Assembly (NCBI GenBank): GCA_003254885.1
Contig: QANT01002735.1
Coordinates: forward strand, 1 to 28,655
DNA length: 28,655 nt
Source of the DNA: Purshia tridentata
Lineage: Eukaryota > Streptophyta > Magnoliopsida > Rosales > Rosaceae
Direction of reading: 5' to 3'
Positions 20,347 to 28,655 of the stretch are shown one piece after another; positions within the stretch are counted from its first letter, which is position 1; every line of letters begins with the position of its first letter. The notes under the pieces were generated by a model that saw nothing but the letters and a program-made list of their open reading frames with translations, had not been told where the DNA came from and did not search any database. The position numbers and the translations under genes are program-made.

Positions 20347-20746
20347 CCGGTTGAGGACCTCCTTTGCTTAATCTCCACAAAACACCAAAATTAATACCTA
20401 ATAAGTAATTAAATTAAACTTAAACAATTAAACCAAACCTTCAAGTCTTACTCAAAGACTTATTTAGAAACGATGAAAACTGGGCAAGGCTTCGCCGAGA
20501 AGAAAGACTATTTTTAACTAGAGAAATTAATCACTACCTTTATGGGGTAATTAATAACCCAACAAAAAACAAATAAAATTTTGAACTATAGAACTTTTCA
20601 AAAAAAAAAATTGGAGCTTGGTCATTTGGATATCCTTCACAAAAGAAAGGATTTTCTTAAGAAGAATTTTAGAGAGAGAAAGAACTTAGAATGAGGAGGT
20701 CTCAACTCATACTAAGAGGTGCAAGTTAAAATGAGGAGGGGGCTCC

Positions 20747-20757
20747 TCTAATTATAG
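20747..20757 (-). promoter_or_regulatory. Candidate TATA box of the family C LTR
   Basis: In sense GACTATAATTAGAGGAGCCC combines a TATA-type motif with a downstream GAGGAGCC stretch. Three 20-bp repeats lie directly upstream in sense (20777-20836), and a cluster of TGACG and TTGAC motifs lies further upstream. Confidence 0.5.
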
Positions 20758-20776
20758 TCTTTAGAAGGTGAGGAAG

Positions 20777-20836
20777 AAAGCTCTCACTTTCAATGTAAAG
20801 CTCTCACTTTCAATGTAAAGCTCTCACTTTCAATGT
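20777..20836 (-). repeat. Three exact 20-bp tandem repeats in U3
   Basis: The unit AAAGCTCTCACTTTCAATGT occurs three times without change at 20777, 20797 and 20817. The array lies about 20-80 bp upstream of the TATA box in sense, where repeat enhancers of LTR promoters commonly sit. Confidence 0.9.
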
Positions 20837-20967
20837 GGGACAATTTGGATGCAAAAATGAAAGGTTAAGATTAAAAGACTCTTTAATGAATTTTAATGGC
20901 TAAGATTAAAATAATGGTAAATGATTGAGTGTAACAAAGCCCACCTTAGTTTCGTGCAGTCATCCTA

Positions 20968-21034
20968 GTCAACACTTGTTGACGCATCAGTGTGTGACAT
21001 GTGACGCTAGCTGTCACAACAGCTGCCACGTCAC
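20968..21034 (-). promoter_or_regulatory. Cluster of bZIP and WRKY-type motifs in the family C U3
   Basis: A palindrome GTCAACACTTGTTGAC (20968-20983) gives two facing TTGAC cores. GTGACGCTAGCTGTCAC (21001-21017) is a second inverted repeat. TGCCACGTCA (21024-21033) is TGACGTGGCA in sense, a strong ACGT-type bZIP site. The cluster lies 210-280 bp upstream of the candidate TATA box. Function is inferred from motif resemblance only. Confidence 0.4.
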
Positions 21035-22040
21035 TTTTTTTTTTTTTTCAAATTCAAAAATTCACCAAAAATTGCTTGGGTCTTTGAAAAATTCCACAAA
21101 AAATCTTACAGATTCGTGAGACTAAGTACTATCTATCTATGCCCTTAAAACAACAATTTGACTTCCATAATTTTTATGAAAAATCCAACTTCACCGAAAA
21201 TAAATTCTGAAAAATCAAATAATGGCCCAAAATAATTATCCAACTTGGAAAATTCATAATTTAATCATTTTAATTAACTCCAAATTCAACGAATCAAACG
21301 TTATTACTCTCAAGAAATTAAGCTCTATGCTAGTGACATCAAGCCTTAGTCACTAGTTCCAAAGAAAAATTTAATTTAAATGTAAAGTAAAATACTAGAA
21401 AAAAGACGAGGTCTCACACCATGGCCATGGGATCAGTCCTACAAGGACTATAGCTCGTTTTTGGGCTTCCAAACTCCTGGAGGACCGGCCCTCTGTGTAG
21501 AAGATTGGTCTTGCACGTGGTCCTCCGCGTTTTTCCCTAGTCTTAAGTGGTTTTAAGCTTCATACTTCAATTGGGTTTGTTTTCTAAAGGCTTATTGTGT
21601 ATAACTAGGAATTTTAGGCTTTAGAAACGTAACAATAACGATATAGAATTTGAATTTAAGAGAGCAAGTCTTGAGAGTTCTTGAGAGGCACACAATTTAG
21701 ATTGGTGAGATCAAGATTAAGTAATTAATCTTGGGTGAGAGAACTAGGGTTCTTGGTAAACGCTTTTGAGAGAGGTAAAGGGATAAAGGGATTGGGTTAT
21801 GTGATTTAGTCCAATTGTAGTCTTGTACTTGTTTATTCTCATAGTGAAAAATAGAGATCTATCCTGGGGACATAGGCATCATTTTGACGAACCTCGTAAA
21901 ATCTTGGTGTGATTGTGTGTACTTGTTTATTTATTTATCTGTCTTCTTGGCTTTGATTATTATTTTTCTCTTCATCGAATTTATTACTTGTTGCGTGACG
22001 GTAGGAGTTTGGATTTAATTTCCAAACAATTATCAACAAT

Positions 22041-22052
22041 TGTTATCATAGC
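22041..22052 (+). other. Decayed primer-binding site of the copia element
   Basis: TGTTATCATAGC differs at two positions from TGGTATCAGAGC (tRNA-iMet) and lies two bases after the LTR end, followed by CAGGTTC as is typical. Confidence 0.7.
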
Positions 22053-22115
22053 CAGGTTCAAGGGTTTCCGTGTTTATTGATTGAAGATGGTTTGTCATAG
22101 TAACGGGAAGTAGTA

Positions 22116-22640
22116 GTGTTTCATCTTTTACTATGGAAGAAGAGAGTAAAGGATGTTCTAGTCTCACAAGGGCTAGCACGCGCCTTGTATAGAAAGGAGA
22201 AGGGAAAACCCGCAAAGATGGCAGATGATGATTGGGAAGACTTGGAGAGCGGGTGTATGAGCATGATCCGATTTTATATTGCTGACAACATTATCAACAA
22301 TATAGATGAAGATTCCGCCCTAGAATTGTAGAAGAAACTGGAGAAGCTTTATTTAGCTCAAAAGACTATGGCCACAAAGTTGAATCTGAAGCGAGACTTA
22401 TATAAGCCGAAGATTGAGGCGAGTGCAAATCTCACGGATCATATGAACATGTTCAAAGGACTGCTGAATCAACTTGAAATAGTTGGTGTAAAGATTGGGG
22501 AAGAAGATTGAGTCCTCTTACTTCTAACCTCACTTCCTGATACATATAACAACATAGTGGATATATTCTTGTATGGTAAAGATACACTGAATATTGAAAA
22601 AGGTCGAGACAACTCTCTTGTCTAGTAAAAGGAAGAACAA
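22116..22640 (+). pseudogene. gag: Ty1/copia gag, broken
   Basis: The frame reads WKKRVKDVLVSQGLARAL, then DDDWEDLE, a helical stretch, then HMNMFKGLLNQLEIVGVKI, LLLLTSLPDTYNNIV and LYGKDTLNIE. This is the order of the UBN2-type copia gag domain, which forms the RNA-packaging particle. In-frame stops occur at 22329-22331 (TAG where the family has a Trp in the LWKKLE motif) and at about 22508 (TGA). Similarity fades at about 22610-22640 after a likely frameshift. No ATG in the right frame begins the match, and the apparent start at 22116 is GTG. The copy is nonfunctional. Confidence 0.8.
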
Positions 22641-22749
22641 AGTTGAGGATAAAGATTCTTTGTTTGTTGCTTATGGTCAAAGAGGAAGATGAACAGCTAA
22701 GAGTTCTAGTAATAACAAGGCTAGATTAAGGGGCAGTGGTAAAGGCCGA

Positions 22750-23424
22750 CAATTACCACAAGTGTAAAGAGTGGGACACATAAAGAAGGATTGTTCGACT
22801 TGGAATAAGAAGGATAATGATGGTTTTACGGCGATAGCGAACTGTGATTTATCTGGAGAACTTCTCACAATTTTTAGAGGTAAACACTTCTTCTCAAGGT
22901 GAATGGATATTGGATTCGGGTTCTCTCACCATATACGTTCTAGCAAGGAATATTTTGAAGAGTTTCAAAAATCAAAGGGAGGATCTTTCTCTTTGCCTGA
23001 CGGGTCCAAGGTTGACGTCATGGGGATTGGAATGGTGAAGATCAAGATATTTAATGGGGTGGAGCATACTTTGGGTGGAGTTGCTTATGTTCTAAAGCTA
23101 TAAAGGAATTTGATGTTCTTGAGTAGGTTGGATTCCAAAGGCTACAAGATTTTGATAATAGGTGGACTCTTGAAAATTAGTCGTGGAAGCATGGTTTTAA
23201 TGAAGGGAGAGAAGTGTGGTGGTTTATATCATTTGATAGGAACTCAAATCTCGATGGTTGGTTGGAAACGGAATGCACAAGAAATCAAGCACTTGAGAAA
23301 TGTCTTGTTTGAGGGTACAACTAAGACATATGTGACATGTTTCCAAGATTCAAACGGTGGTGAGAGAGGAAATTCTGTTAGAAAATTAGGTAAATCAAGG
23401 TCCCTCTTTGGTGCTAACCGGTAA
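22750..23424 (+). pseudogene. pol: Ty1/copia zinc knuckle, protease and pre-integrase remnant
   Basis: A frameshifted CCHC knuckle (HKCKEW, then GHIKKDC) lies at about 22758-22796. Aspartic protease follows with the catalytic triplet in EWILDSG (Asp at 22913-22915). The frame shifts immediately after DSG and continues as HHIRSSKEYFEEF, GIGMVKIKIF and HTLGGVAYVLKL. A stop at 23101 and a new frame lead into the GAG-pre-integrase zinc-binding region (LSRLDSKGYK, SRGSMVLMKGEK, GLYHLIGT). Similarity ends at about 23424. Integrase core, RT and RNase H are missing and 3' noncoding DNA follows, so a large deletion joins these parts. The element cannot transpose by itself. Confidence 0.8.
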
Positions 23425-23567
23425 TTGGTTACATGAAACAACTACACATAGGTATTGGCCGTGCGAATCAAAGGAGGACCAAAGTTGCTTGATTCGGGTT
23501 ATGTGTAGTTGGTACAAGGTAAGGCCAATGGTATTTTTTTATGCAAGGTAATTTGTATGGTATGATC

Positions 23568-23581
23568 ACCAAGATGGAGAT
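23568..23581 (+). other. Polypurine tract of the copia element
   Basis: CACCAAGATGGAGAT directly precedes the 3' LTR start TGTTGTG at 23582, the standard copia arrangement. Confidence 0.7.
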
Positions 23582-24823
23582 TGTTGTGTTTTGGCTCACA
23601 TTCGGAAGTGTTTTAAGGCCATGAAAGTGTCCTTAGAGGTTTGATTCAAGTTAGGAAGGTTGTAGGAGGTTCGTGTTCAAGTGGAGTGGCTAAAACGTGA
23701 AGATTGTCAAAGAAAATCCCAAGAGGACGGGTCCCATGGCCATGTGATAGGTCCTACAGGGGCTATAACTCGTTTTGGGCTCCCAAGCTCCTGGAGGACC
23801 AAGCCTACACGTAGTCTTCTGCTTTTTTTTCTAGTTTTAGGTGGTTTTAAGTGTCCTAATTCAATTGAGTTTGTTTTCTAAAGGCCTATTGTGTTTAATA
23901 GGACCTTTATGTTAGAAAATAATTCTAGAAATATGGAGAACAACCTTGAGGTATGATTTGAACCGTTTCCTCAAAGTGTTATTTGCCCCCACTCAAACGA
24001 GTTTGCTAATAGGTTCTTAGCAAATCACTTCCCGGATACAACAAAGTTTGGAATCTGTGAAGTAGCAAATTCAAAGAATTCCGGAAAATTCTAGAAGGAA
24101 AGTGTATGACTTGAAGAAGAAGAGGGGAGAGAGAGCAATAAAACCAATCAAATTTCTGATGATCATTTTAAACTGTTGGCATATGTGAGTTTATATAGAA
24201 TAGCAAGAGTGCTAGAGATACCTTTTCAATTTGAACATATATACCTTTTCAAATTGAATGTTAATTATATCCATTCAATTTAAATATATGTGTCTATATG
24301 AAAAGGCACCCATTCAGTTTAAATAGTTATGTATTAAACTAACAGTTATTCAAACAATAACTATTATAAATATATGTATATTGAAATCTTCAACAATTTA
24401 GGCTCTAGAAACCTAATAAGAACGATATAGAATCTGAATTTAAGAGAGCAAGTCTTGAGAGTTATTAGGAGGGACACAATCTAGATTGGTGAGATCAAGA
24501 TTAGGTAATTAATCTTGGGTGAGAGAACTAGAGTTCTTGGTAAACACTTTTGATAAAGGATAAAGGGATAAAGGGATTGGGTTATGTGATTTAGTCTACT
24601 TGTAATCTTGTACTTGTTTATTCTCATAGTGAAAAACAGAGATCTCTTCCAGGAACGTAGACAAAATTTTTCCGAACCTCGTAAAATCTCGGTGTGATTG
24701 TGTGTGCTTGTTTATTTGTTTATCTGTCTTCTTGGCTTTGATTATTATTTTTCTCTTTATCAAATTTATTACTTGTTGCACGACGGTGAGAGTTTGGATT
24801 TAATTCCCAAACAATTATCAACA
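23582..24823 (+). repeat. 3' LTR of the copia element, split by a solo copia LTR
   Basis: LTR parts 23582-23909 and 24396-24823 match the two parts of the 5' LTR. It ends CAATTATCAACA. Confidence 0.88.
23910..24395 (+). mobile_element. Solo LTR of another copia element (486 bp)
   Basis: It begins TGTTAGAAAATAATTC and ends AATCTTCAACA, the typical termini of a plant copia LTR. The 5' LTR of the host element lacks it (GGAATTTTAGGC), which gives the empty site. Flanks CTTTA (23905-23909) and ATTTA (24396-24400) are a 4-of-5 target duplication. Strand is inferred from the TGTTAG start. Confidence 0.7.
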
Positions 24824-24982
24824 AACAAAAGTAAGGGCAAAATGAGAATTAAAATATTTAAAACTGTATTTAGGGAAATAAATAAGCGTAAAAAGGGTTA
24901 CCTATTGAGTGTGATAATCGGTGAATGCTAATAATTAACTTTGTGACTAAGAAAGGCTAATAAACATTAACAACATTTTTAT

Positions 24983-25488
24983 GAGGGCTGGCTATGGGTT
25001 GTGTCATGTTGAATTCGTGTGGTGTCCTTTTTGCGTTTGTGTTCAATACTATATAGCCAACTCTAACTCGATTTGTTTAATTAATCGTGTTGAGTGACAC
25101 AACTATAACGTGACTCGTTTATAATTGTATTGTGTTTGGCTTGACCCATATATCGTATGAACTAAAAATTAAACATAATTTATTGTATTTTTAAACCAAA
25201 ATAGTTACCTTTAAAACATAAGAAACATATTTAATCATACTACTAATAAAATCATATATAAATAAGTCATAATTTTACAATAGATTATATAGTACATATT
25301 AAAAATTAAGAAACAATATACATTTTCTTCATAAAAGTTGTTTGACACTTATCCAACTCGTTTATTATTTGTGTTTAGCAAGTCACGTCATATGTGTGCT
25401 TCTGACAAGAAATGGTCAACCTAAACCTGCTAACTTCTTTTCGGGTTCAAGTTGTGTTATCATGTCGTGTCAAAATTTACCATCCCTA
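24983..25488. mobile_element. hAT-like non-autonomous DNA transposon (~506 bp)
   Basis: The ends are AGGGCTGGCTATGGGTTGTG and, as reverse complement of the right end, AGGGATGGTAAATTTTGACA, which fits hAT-type AGGG(A/C)TGG termini. Flanks ATTTTTAT (24975-24982) and AATTTTAT (25489-25496) agree at seven of eight positions, as expected for the 8-bp hAT duplication. There is no transposase frame inside. The subterminal TTGTGTCATGTTG and CATGTCGTGTCAAAA resemble a widespread plant repeat. Confidence 0.6.
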
Positions 25489-27307
25489 AATTTTATTTGA
25501 TTTTAGTATTCAAACTGACTAAACATTTTTTTATGGTTGGATTGAAACTGTCGAATAGTTTGCAGTCCATTTTAAAAAATAACAAATAAGAAGTATGTCG
25601 GTCAATTGATACACTAAAATGAATTGGATTATTATGGTATTTTTTGTTTTGGACAATAAAAAATAGATTTGATTTGTTTTCTTTAAGTTGTGTTACTAGG
25701 TGCGAGGTTATAGTTTCATTTTTAAGAATTTTTATTTAAAAAAACAAAGTTGTAAACAAACCATATTAGGGGTAGGACCAAAATAAAAACTAATCAGGGG
25801 TGATTGACTGAAAAATAGAAATTAAGGGTGAAACCGCTAATCTTTACTGTTATAAACTTAGAAAAAGGATTTGGTATTACAAACTTTATCAAAAATATGA
25901 TTGCCAAAAATACCTTTCTTTCAACAAAACAATCACATTAAAACAATCTGTTAAATGAAGGTATAGCTGTAAATACAACTATTAAAATAAAATTTAAAAA
26001 ATAAAAAAGACACCACACTACCTTAAAACATGAAGAAAATGGTTGCAAAGATATAGAACAATGAGAATAATATTTTTTCAAAAAAATACAGTAAAAATAT
26101 CAATTAAGAAATATGGAGCGCGTGCCAGGAAGTTAGTATTAGAAAGGGAAAAAAGTTATACCTCAATTGTGCCTTAATGACGTAGATTTTTTATGTACTA
26201 ATAGTATTTAATTAAGTTCATGATAGCTCATAATTATTTATCATCTAAGACTTTTTAAAGACTTTTCTATTCTTTTACCAATCTTGAAAATCTTAAATTA
26301 AATTACAAAAGAATAAGATTTAAAAGTTTCATCTACCAATTAAAATTAGGAAAAACCAAAAAGCCCTAACTTCATCTGCTATCATTGTCTTGAAAAAAAG
26401 GTTCGAGGGAGAGCTTATAAGTATAATCACAGAAGGCGCATAAGTCCATATTGAAGCTTGCTTCATTCGATATATACAAAGCCTATTAAGTATCTTTAAT
26501 TTTTTAGGGTGTCAAATTAATGTATAAACGGGTGGCAAGAAGCATATATTGGTTATGTGGGTATTTATGTTCCAGATTGAACTGCGATACCTTTAACAGC
26601 TTTGATGCTTTCAGTTTTATGTTCCTATTATGTAATTATAATAGGAAGATGTGTCAATGCATTGTTATTTCTAGCCTGGGAATAAATCTCCAGAGATTCC
26701 GAATCCAATCCAAATTAAAATAAAATGGGTAATTTAATTGAAGAACCTCTTTTGATATCACTTAAGCTTTTTTTTTACTCCCTCTCCTAAAGTTAAGCTT
26801 TTTTAGCCTTTTTCTGTGTGAAATATCCATAGTACGCTTCATGTAAAACTCAAAATTTTTTTACTGTAGCCATTTTTTTTTCTCTCTCTCTCTCTCCCCT
26901 TCCCCAACCAACCAGCCCTTTCAGCTACAACATATGCCAAGATCAGATGCAAAGATTTGCCACCGCACTGCACCGCTCGCCCCATCCAGCGTAACCAGCT
27001 CCTCACCTCCATATATTCTCTTTTCTCTCTCCTACCATTTTTCTCTTTCTTCTAAAGCCAAAAATCTAGTTTCATGTGGCAACTAGCTGACCAAGAAGAT
27101 TTGTCATGATTTGGTTTCAGTTCACATCTAGAAAAGAAAAAGAAGATGCGATGATCGACATGCTGTAGTGGAATTTTCGACACAATTTTCAGTAGAATTT
27201 TTGGTCGACACGATGGTTAACAATGTGGAAGTTTCGATCAACAATGTGGTCGGCATGATGGTACTATAACACTTGGTGGTGTTATGGCTTATACAGACAC
27301 GTGAAAA

Positions 27308-27438
27308 AAAAAAAAAAAGAACAGATCTACTTGCAATGGTGATGGCTTTTAGGTAAAGCTATAGATCTAGTCTTTATTCATCAAAGAGCTATATCAAATT
27401 TAATTTTTGGGCAAACTAGATCTGTTCTTTTTCTTTTA
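27308..27438. repeat. Inverted repeat with ~20-bp arms
   Basis: AAAAAAGAACAGATCTAC near 27311-27330 is mirrored by CTAGATCTGTTCTTTTTCTTT at about 27416-27437, leaving a loop of about 86 nt. The A-rich outer half makes the match partly low in complexity. Confidence 0.5.
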
Positions 27439-27531
27439 GTTTCTTTTTGGCAAAGCTATATTTGATGAGCTATAATAGCTTTTATTCATCTGGTTTTTGT
27501 TGCTATAATAGCAGCCATTATATTGCTTCTC

Positions 27532-27782
27532 TTTTAATTTCTTTCTTTCTTAGCCATTATAGTTTAGATTTGGTTTTTGTTCATCAAAGAGCCATGAATT
27601 GCGAGCTGCCTTCGATCAAAGAAGGAAGGAGGGAGGGAGGGAGGGAGGGAGGGAGAGAGAGAGAATTTTATTTTAATTTCTTTCTTTCTCAGCTATTATA
27701 GTTTAGATTTAGTTTTTCTTCAGCAAAGAGTCATGGGTTTCTAACTGCCTTTGGTCAAAGAAGGAGGGAAGGAGGGAGAGAA
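27532..27782. repeat. 139-bp tandem duplication with purine-rich microsatellite
   Basis: TTTTAATTTCTTTCTTTC begins at 27532 and 27671. Both units run through ATTATAGTTTAGATTTRG, a CAAAGAGYCATG stretch and GATCAAAGAAGG or GGTCAAAGAAGG, then a GGGA/GGAA tract. The units are diverged. In unit 1 the tract has expanded to six GGGA repeats (27631-27654) followed by (GA)n. Confidence 0.75.
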
Positions 27783-27926
27783 TAGAAGAAAGTAGACATT
27801 CTAGGACATTCTAGTCTATTGGTGGAATTTTGGTCTATATGGTATATATAGATAGGTATTTTGGTCATAGAAATTTAAAAGAGTTATTAAAGTAATTTTG
27901 GGGTTAGGGGTAAAAAACCTTAACCC

Positions 27927-28290
27927 ATTTGGTTCACCGAATTGATTTCTTAGAAAATTAATTCTTATGCTTTTTTCTAAAAAGAAGAGAATGTAAGATT
28001 ACATTTCCCCATTTGGTAATCTTGGGAAGATAAACTAATAATTCCCTTTATATTTTCATTCCCTCATTTGGTTTGTGCAAGAAAAAGAAATAAAATTGGT
28101 TTAAATTTTCATTTATACCATTATTTATTAAACACAAGCAATATTTATTTTAATTTTAAAAAATTTTAAGATTAGTTTAGTAAATAGAATAAGTAATAAA
28201 TGCTTTCTCAAAGGAGGGGAACCAAAACTCAAGTTCCGGTAATAGTTTTATTTTCCTCTCAATATAGAAAATCAAATGTACTTACCAAAT
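27927..28290. mobile_element. Possible MITE with imperfect terminal inverted repeats
   Basis: ATTTGGT...TTGATTT (27927-27948) is matched by the reverse complement of 28269-28290 at about 15 of 22 positions. The ~364-bp interior is AT-rich and noncoding. No clear target duplication was identified, so this is tentative. Confidence 0.3.
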
Positions 28291-28655
28291 ATAAGAATGT
28301 AATTGATTTCTTATTAGGGGTATAGTGTATATAGATTATAAAGACTTTTATAGACGTTTTTCAAGTTGTAGACTTTTGTAGAATTTATTTAAAAATCTTA
28401 ATTAAATACCACATAACTTTTAAACTCTATAAAATTTTTTAAAATCCATATACAATACATTCTAGTTAGATTTCAAAAACTTAAACCGAAGGGACTTTAA
28501 TTTTAATTAAAAGAGGATATTAGATAAAATAACCCAAATAAAATCGTCGGTGGTCATGGCCTCATATTAATTTAAGAATATAAATTACCACGACATCACC
28601 TTGTTTGTGAAAAATCATTCCTCCTTGACCAGATTTGGGTTTCGTATCAGTTCTG
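28291..28655. other. AT-rich spacer to the window end
   Basis: No coding frame, repeat unit or signal was recognised here. Confidence 0.5.

Larger units (their letters stand above)
18541..21418 (-). mobile_element. Solo gypsy LTR, family C (2878 bp)
   Basis: Plus-strand ends are TGTAATGACCCAAG and GAGGTCTCACA, flanked by a perfect CCATG target duplication (18536-18540 and 21419-21423). There is no interior, PBS or coding region, so it is a solo LTR left by LTR-LTR recombination. Minus-strand sense is inferred from a TATA box (about 20747-20757) followed by GAGGAGCC, and from a donor-like motif in the same place as in families A and B. The small frame at 20925-21119 is LTR sequence. Confidence 0.85.
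18384..22038 (+). repeat. 5' LTR of the copia element, split by a solo gypsy LTR
   Basis: LTR parts are 18384-18540 and 21424-22038. The uninterrupted counterpart in the 3' LTR reads GGTCCCATGGCCATG (near 23730), which defines the empty site of the insertion. Confidence 0.88.
18384..24823 (+). mobile_element. Ty1/copia element, degenerate, with nested insertions in both LTRs
   Basis: A perfect AACAA target duplication (18379-18383 and 24824-24828) brackets the element. LTRs begin TGTTGTG and end ATCAACA. Corrected for insertions they are about 772 bp (left) and 751 bp (right). The interior (22039-23581) has a decayed PBS, gag, zinc knuckle, protease and pre-integrase remnants and a polypurine tract. 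Integrase, RT and RNase H are absent, so it is an internally deleted, dead copy. The gag and protease style suggests a Tork-like lineage, with low certainty. Confidence 0.88.
25489..27926. other. AT-rich spacer with microsatellites, no gene recognised
   Basis: No convincing coding frame. It contains a (TC)8 run at 26881-26896, an A-run near 27305-27318, a 139-bp tandem duplication at 27532-27782 and a (GGGA)n run at 27631-27654. The frames at 26520-26723 and 27447-27701 carry no recognisable domain. Confidence 0.6.

Noticed and set aside
26881-27060. Promoter and 5' UTR of a host gene suggested by the CT-rich stretch
   Set aside because: No downstream coding frame or exon-like sequence follows before the window end.
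27447-27701. 84-codon frame across the GGGA microsatellite
   Set aside because: Its C-terminal half is translated microsatellite and the rest falls in a noncoding tandem duplication.

Overview
The window looks like retrotransposon-rich intergenic DNA from a plant nuclear genome, probably a eudicot. The evidence is three classes of plant LTR retrotransposon (Ty3/gypsy chromovirus of the Tekay/Del type, Ty1/copia Sirevirus, and a second Ty1/copia lineage), tRNA-iMet primer-binding sites, a hAT-like DNA element and AT-rich spacers. No convincing host gene, tRNA or rRNA is visible. Many open frames begin at GTG or TTG and lie inside LTRs, so they are not genes. The species cannot be told from the sequence.

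Layout. 1-952: two fragments of one gypsy LTR family ('family A', sense strand minus). 953-1619 and 5089-6398: an old plus-strand Tekay-like element (PBS, leader, broken integrase). It is split by a complete 3464-bp non-autonomous family A element (1620-5083) with a perfect TGAGA target duplication. 6399-9556: 3' end of a Sirevirus-like copia element on the minus strand (LTR, five polypurine-type tracts, broken env-like ORF). 9557-12620: a 3064-bp full-length family A LTR. 12621-14535: polypurine tract, 3' noncoding DNA, a nearly intact gag and a PBS, with pol missing. 14536 to about 16280: an LTR of a different but related family ('family B'), so this composite is chimeric. 16281-18378: AT-rich spacer with a duplicated palindrome-bearing repeat. 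18384-24823: a copia element with AACAA target duplication; its 5' LTR holds a 2878-bp solo gypsy LTR ('family C', CCATG duplication) and its 3' LTR holds a 486-bp solo copia LTR. 24983-25488: a hAT-like non-autonomous element. The rest is AT-rich spacer with microsatellites and a possible MITE.

Main discovery candidate. Both LTRs of the short family A element lack the same ~1.5-kb segment that the long family A LTR carries. Read in the sense direction, that segment begins G|GTGAGT and ends GTGCAG|G. It lies downstream of the putative TATA box, in U5. This is what reverse transcription of a spliced genomic RNA would give, because U5 of both daughter LTRs is copied from the 5' end of the RNA. 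Families B and C carry comparable donor and acceptor signals at matching places, suggesting an intron inside the LTR as a shared trait. In A and B the putative intron holds a tandem array of short hairpins, with compensatory stem changes in A, next to a 90-bp block about 86% identical between families whose flanks hardly align.

Limits. All similarities were judged by eye. LTR ends, target duplications, PBS and PPT were read directly; lineage names and the splicing model are inference.
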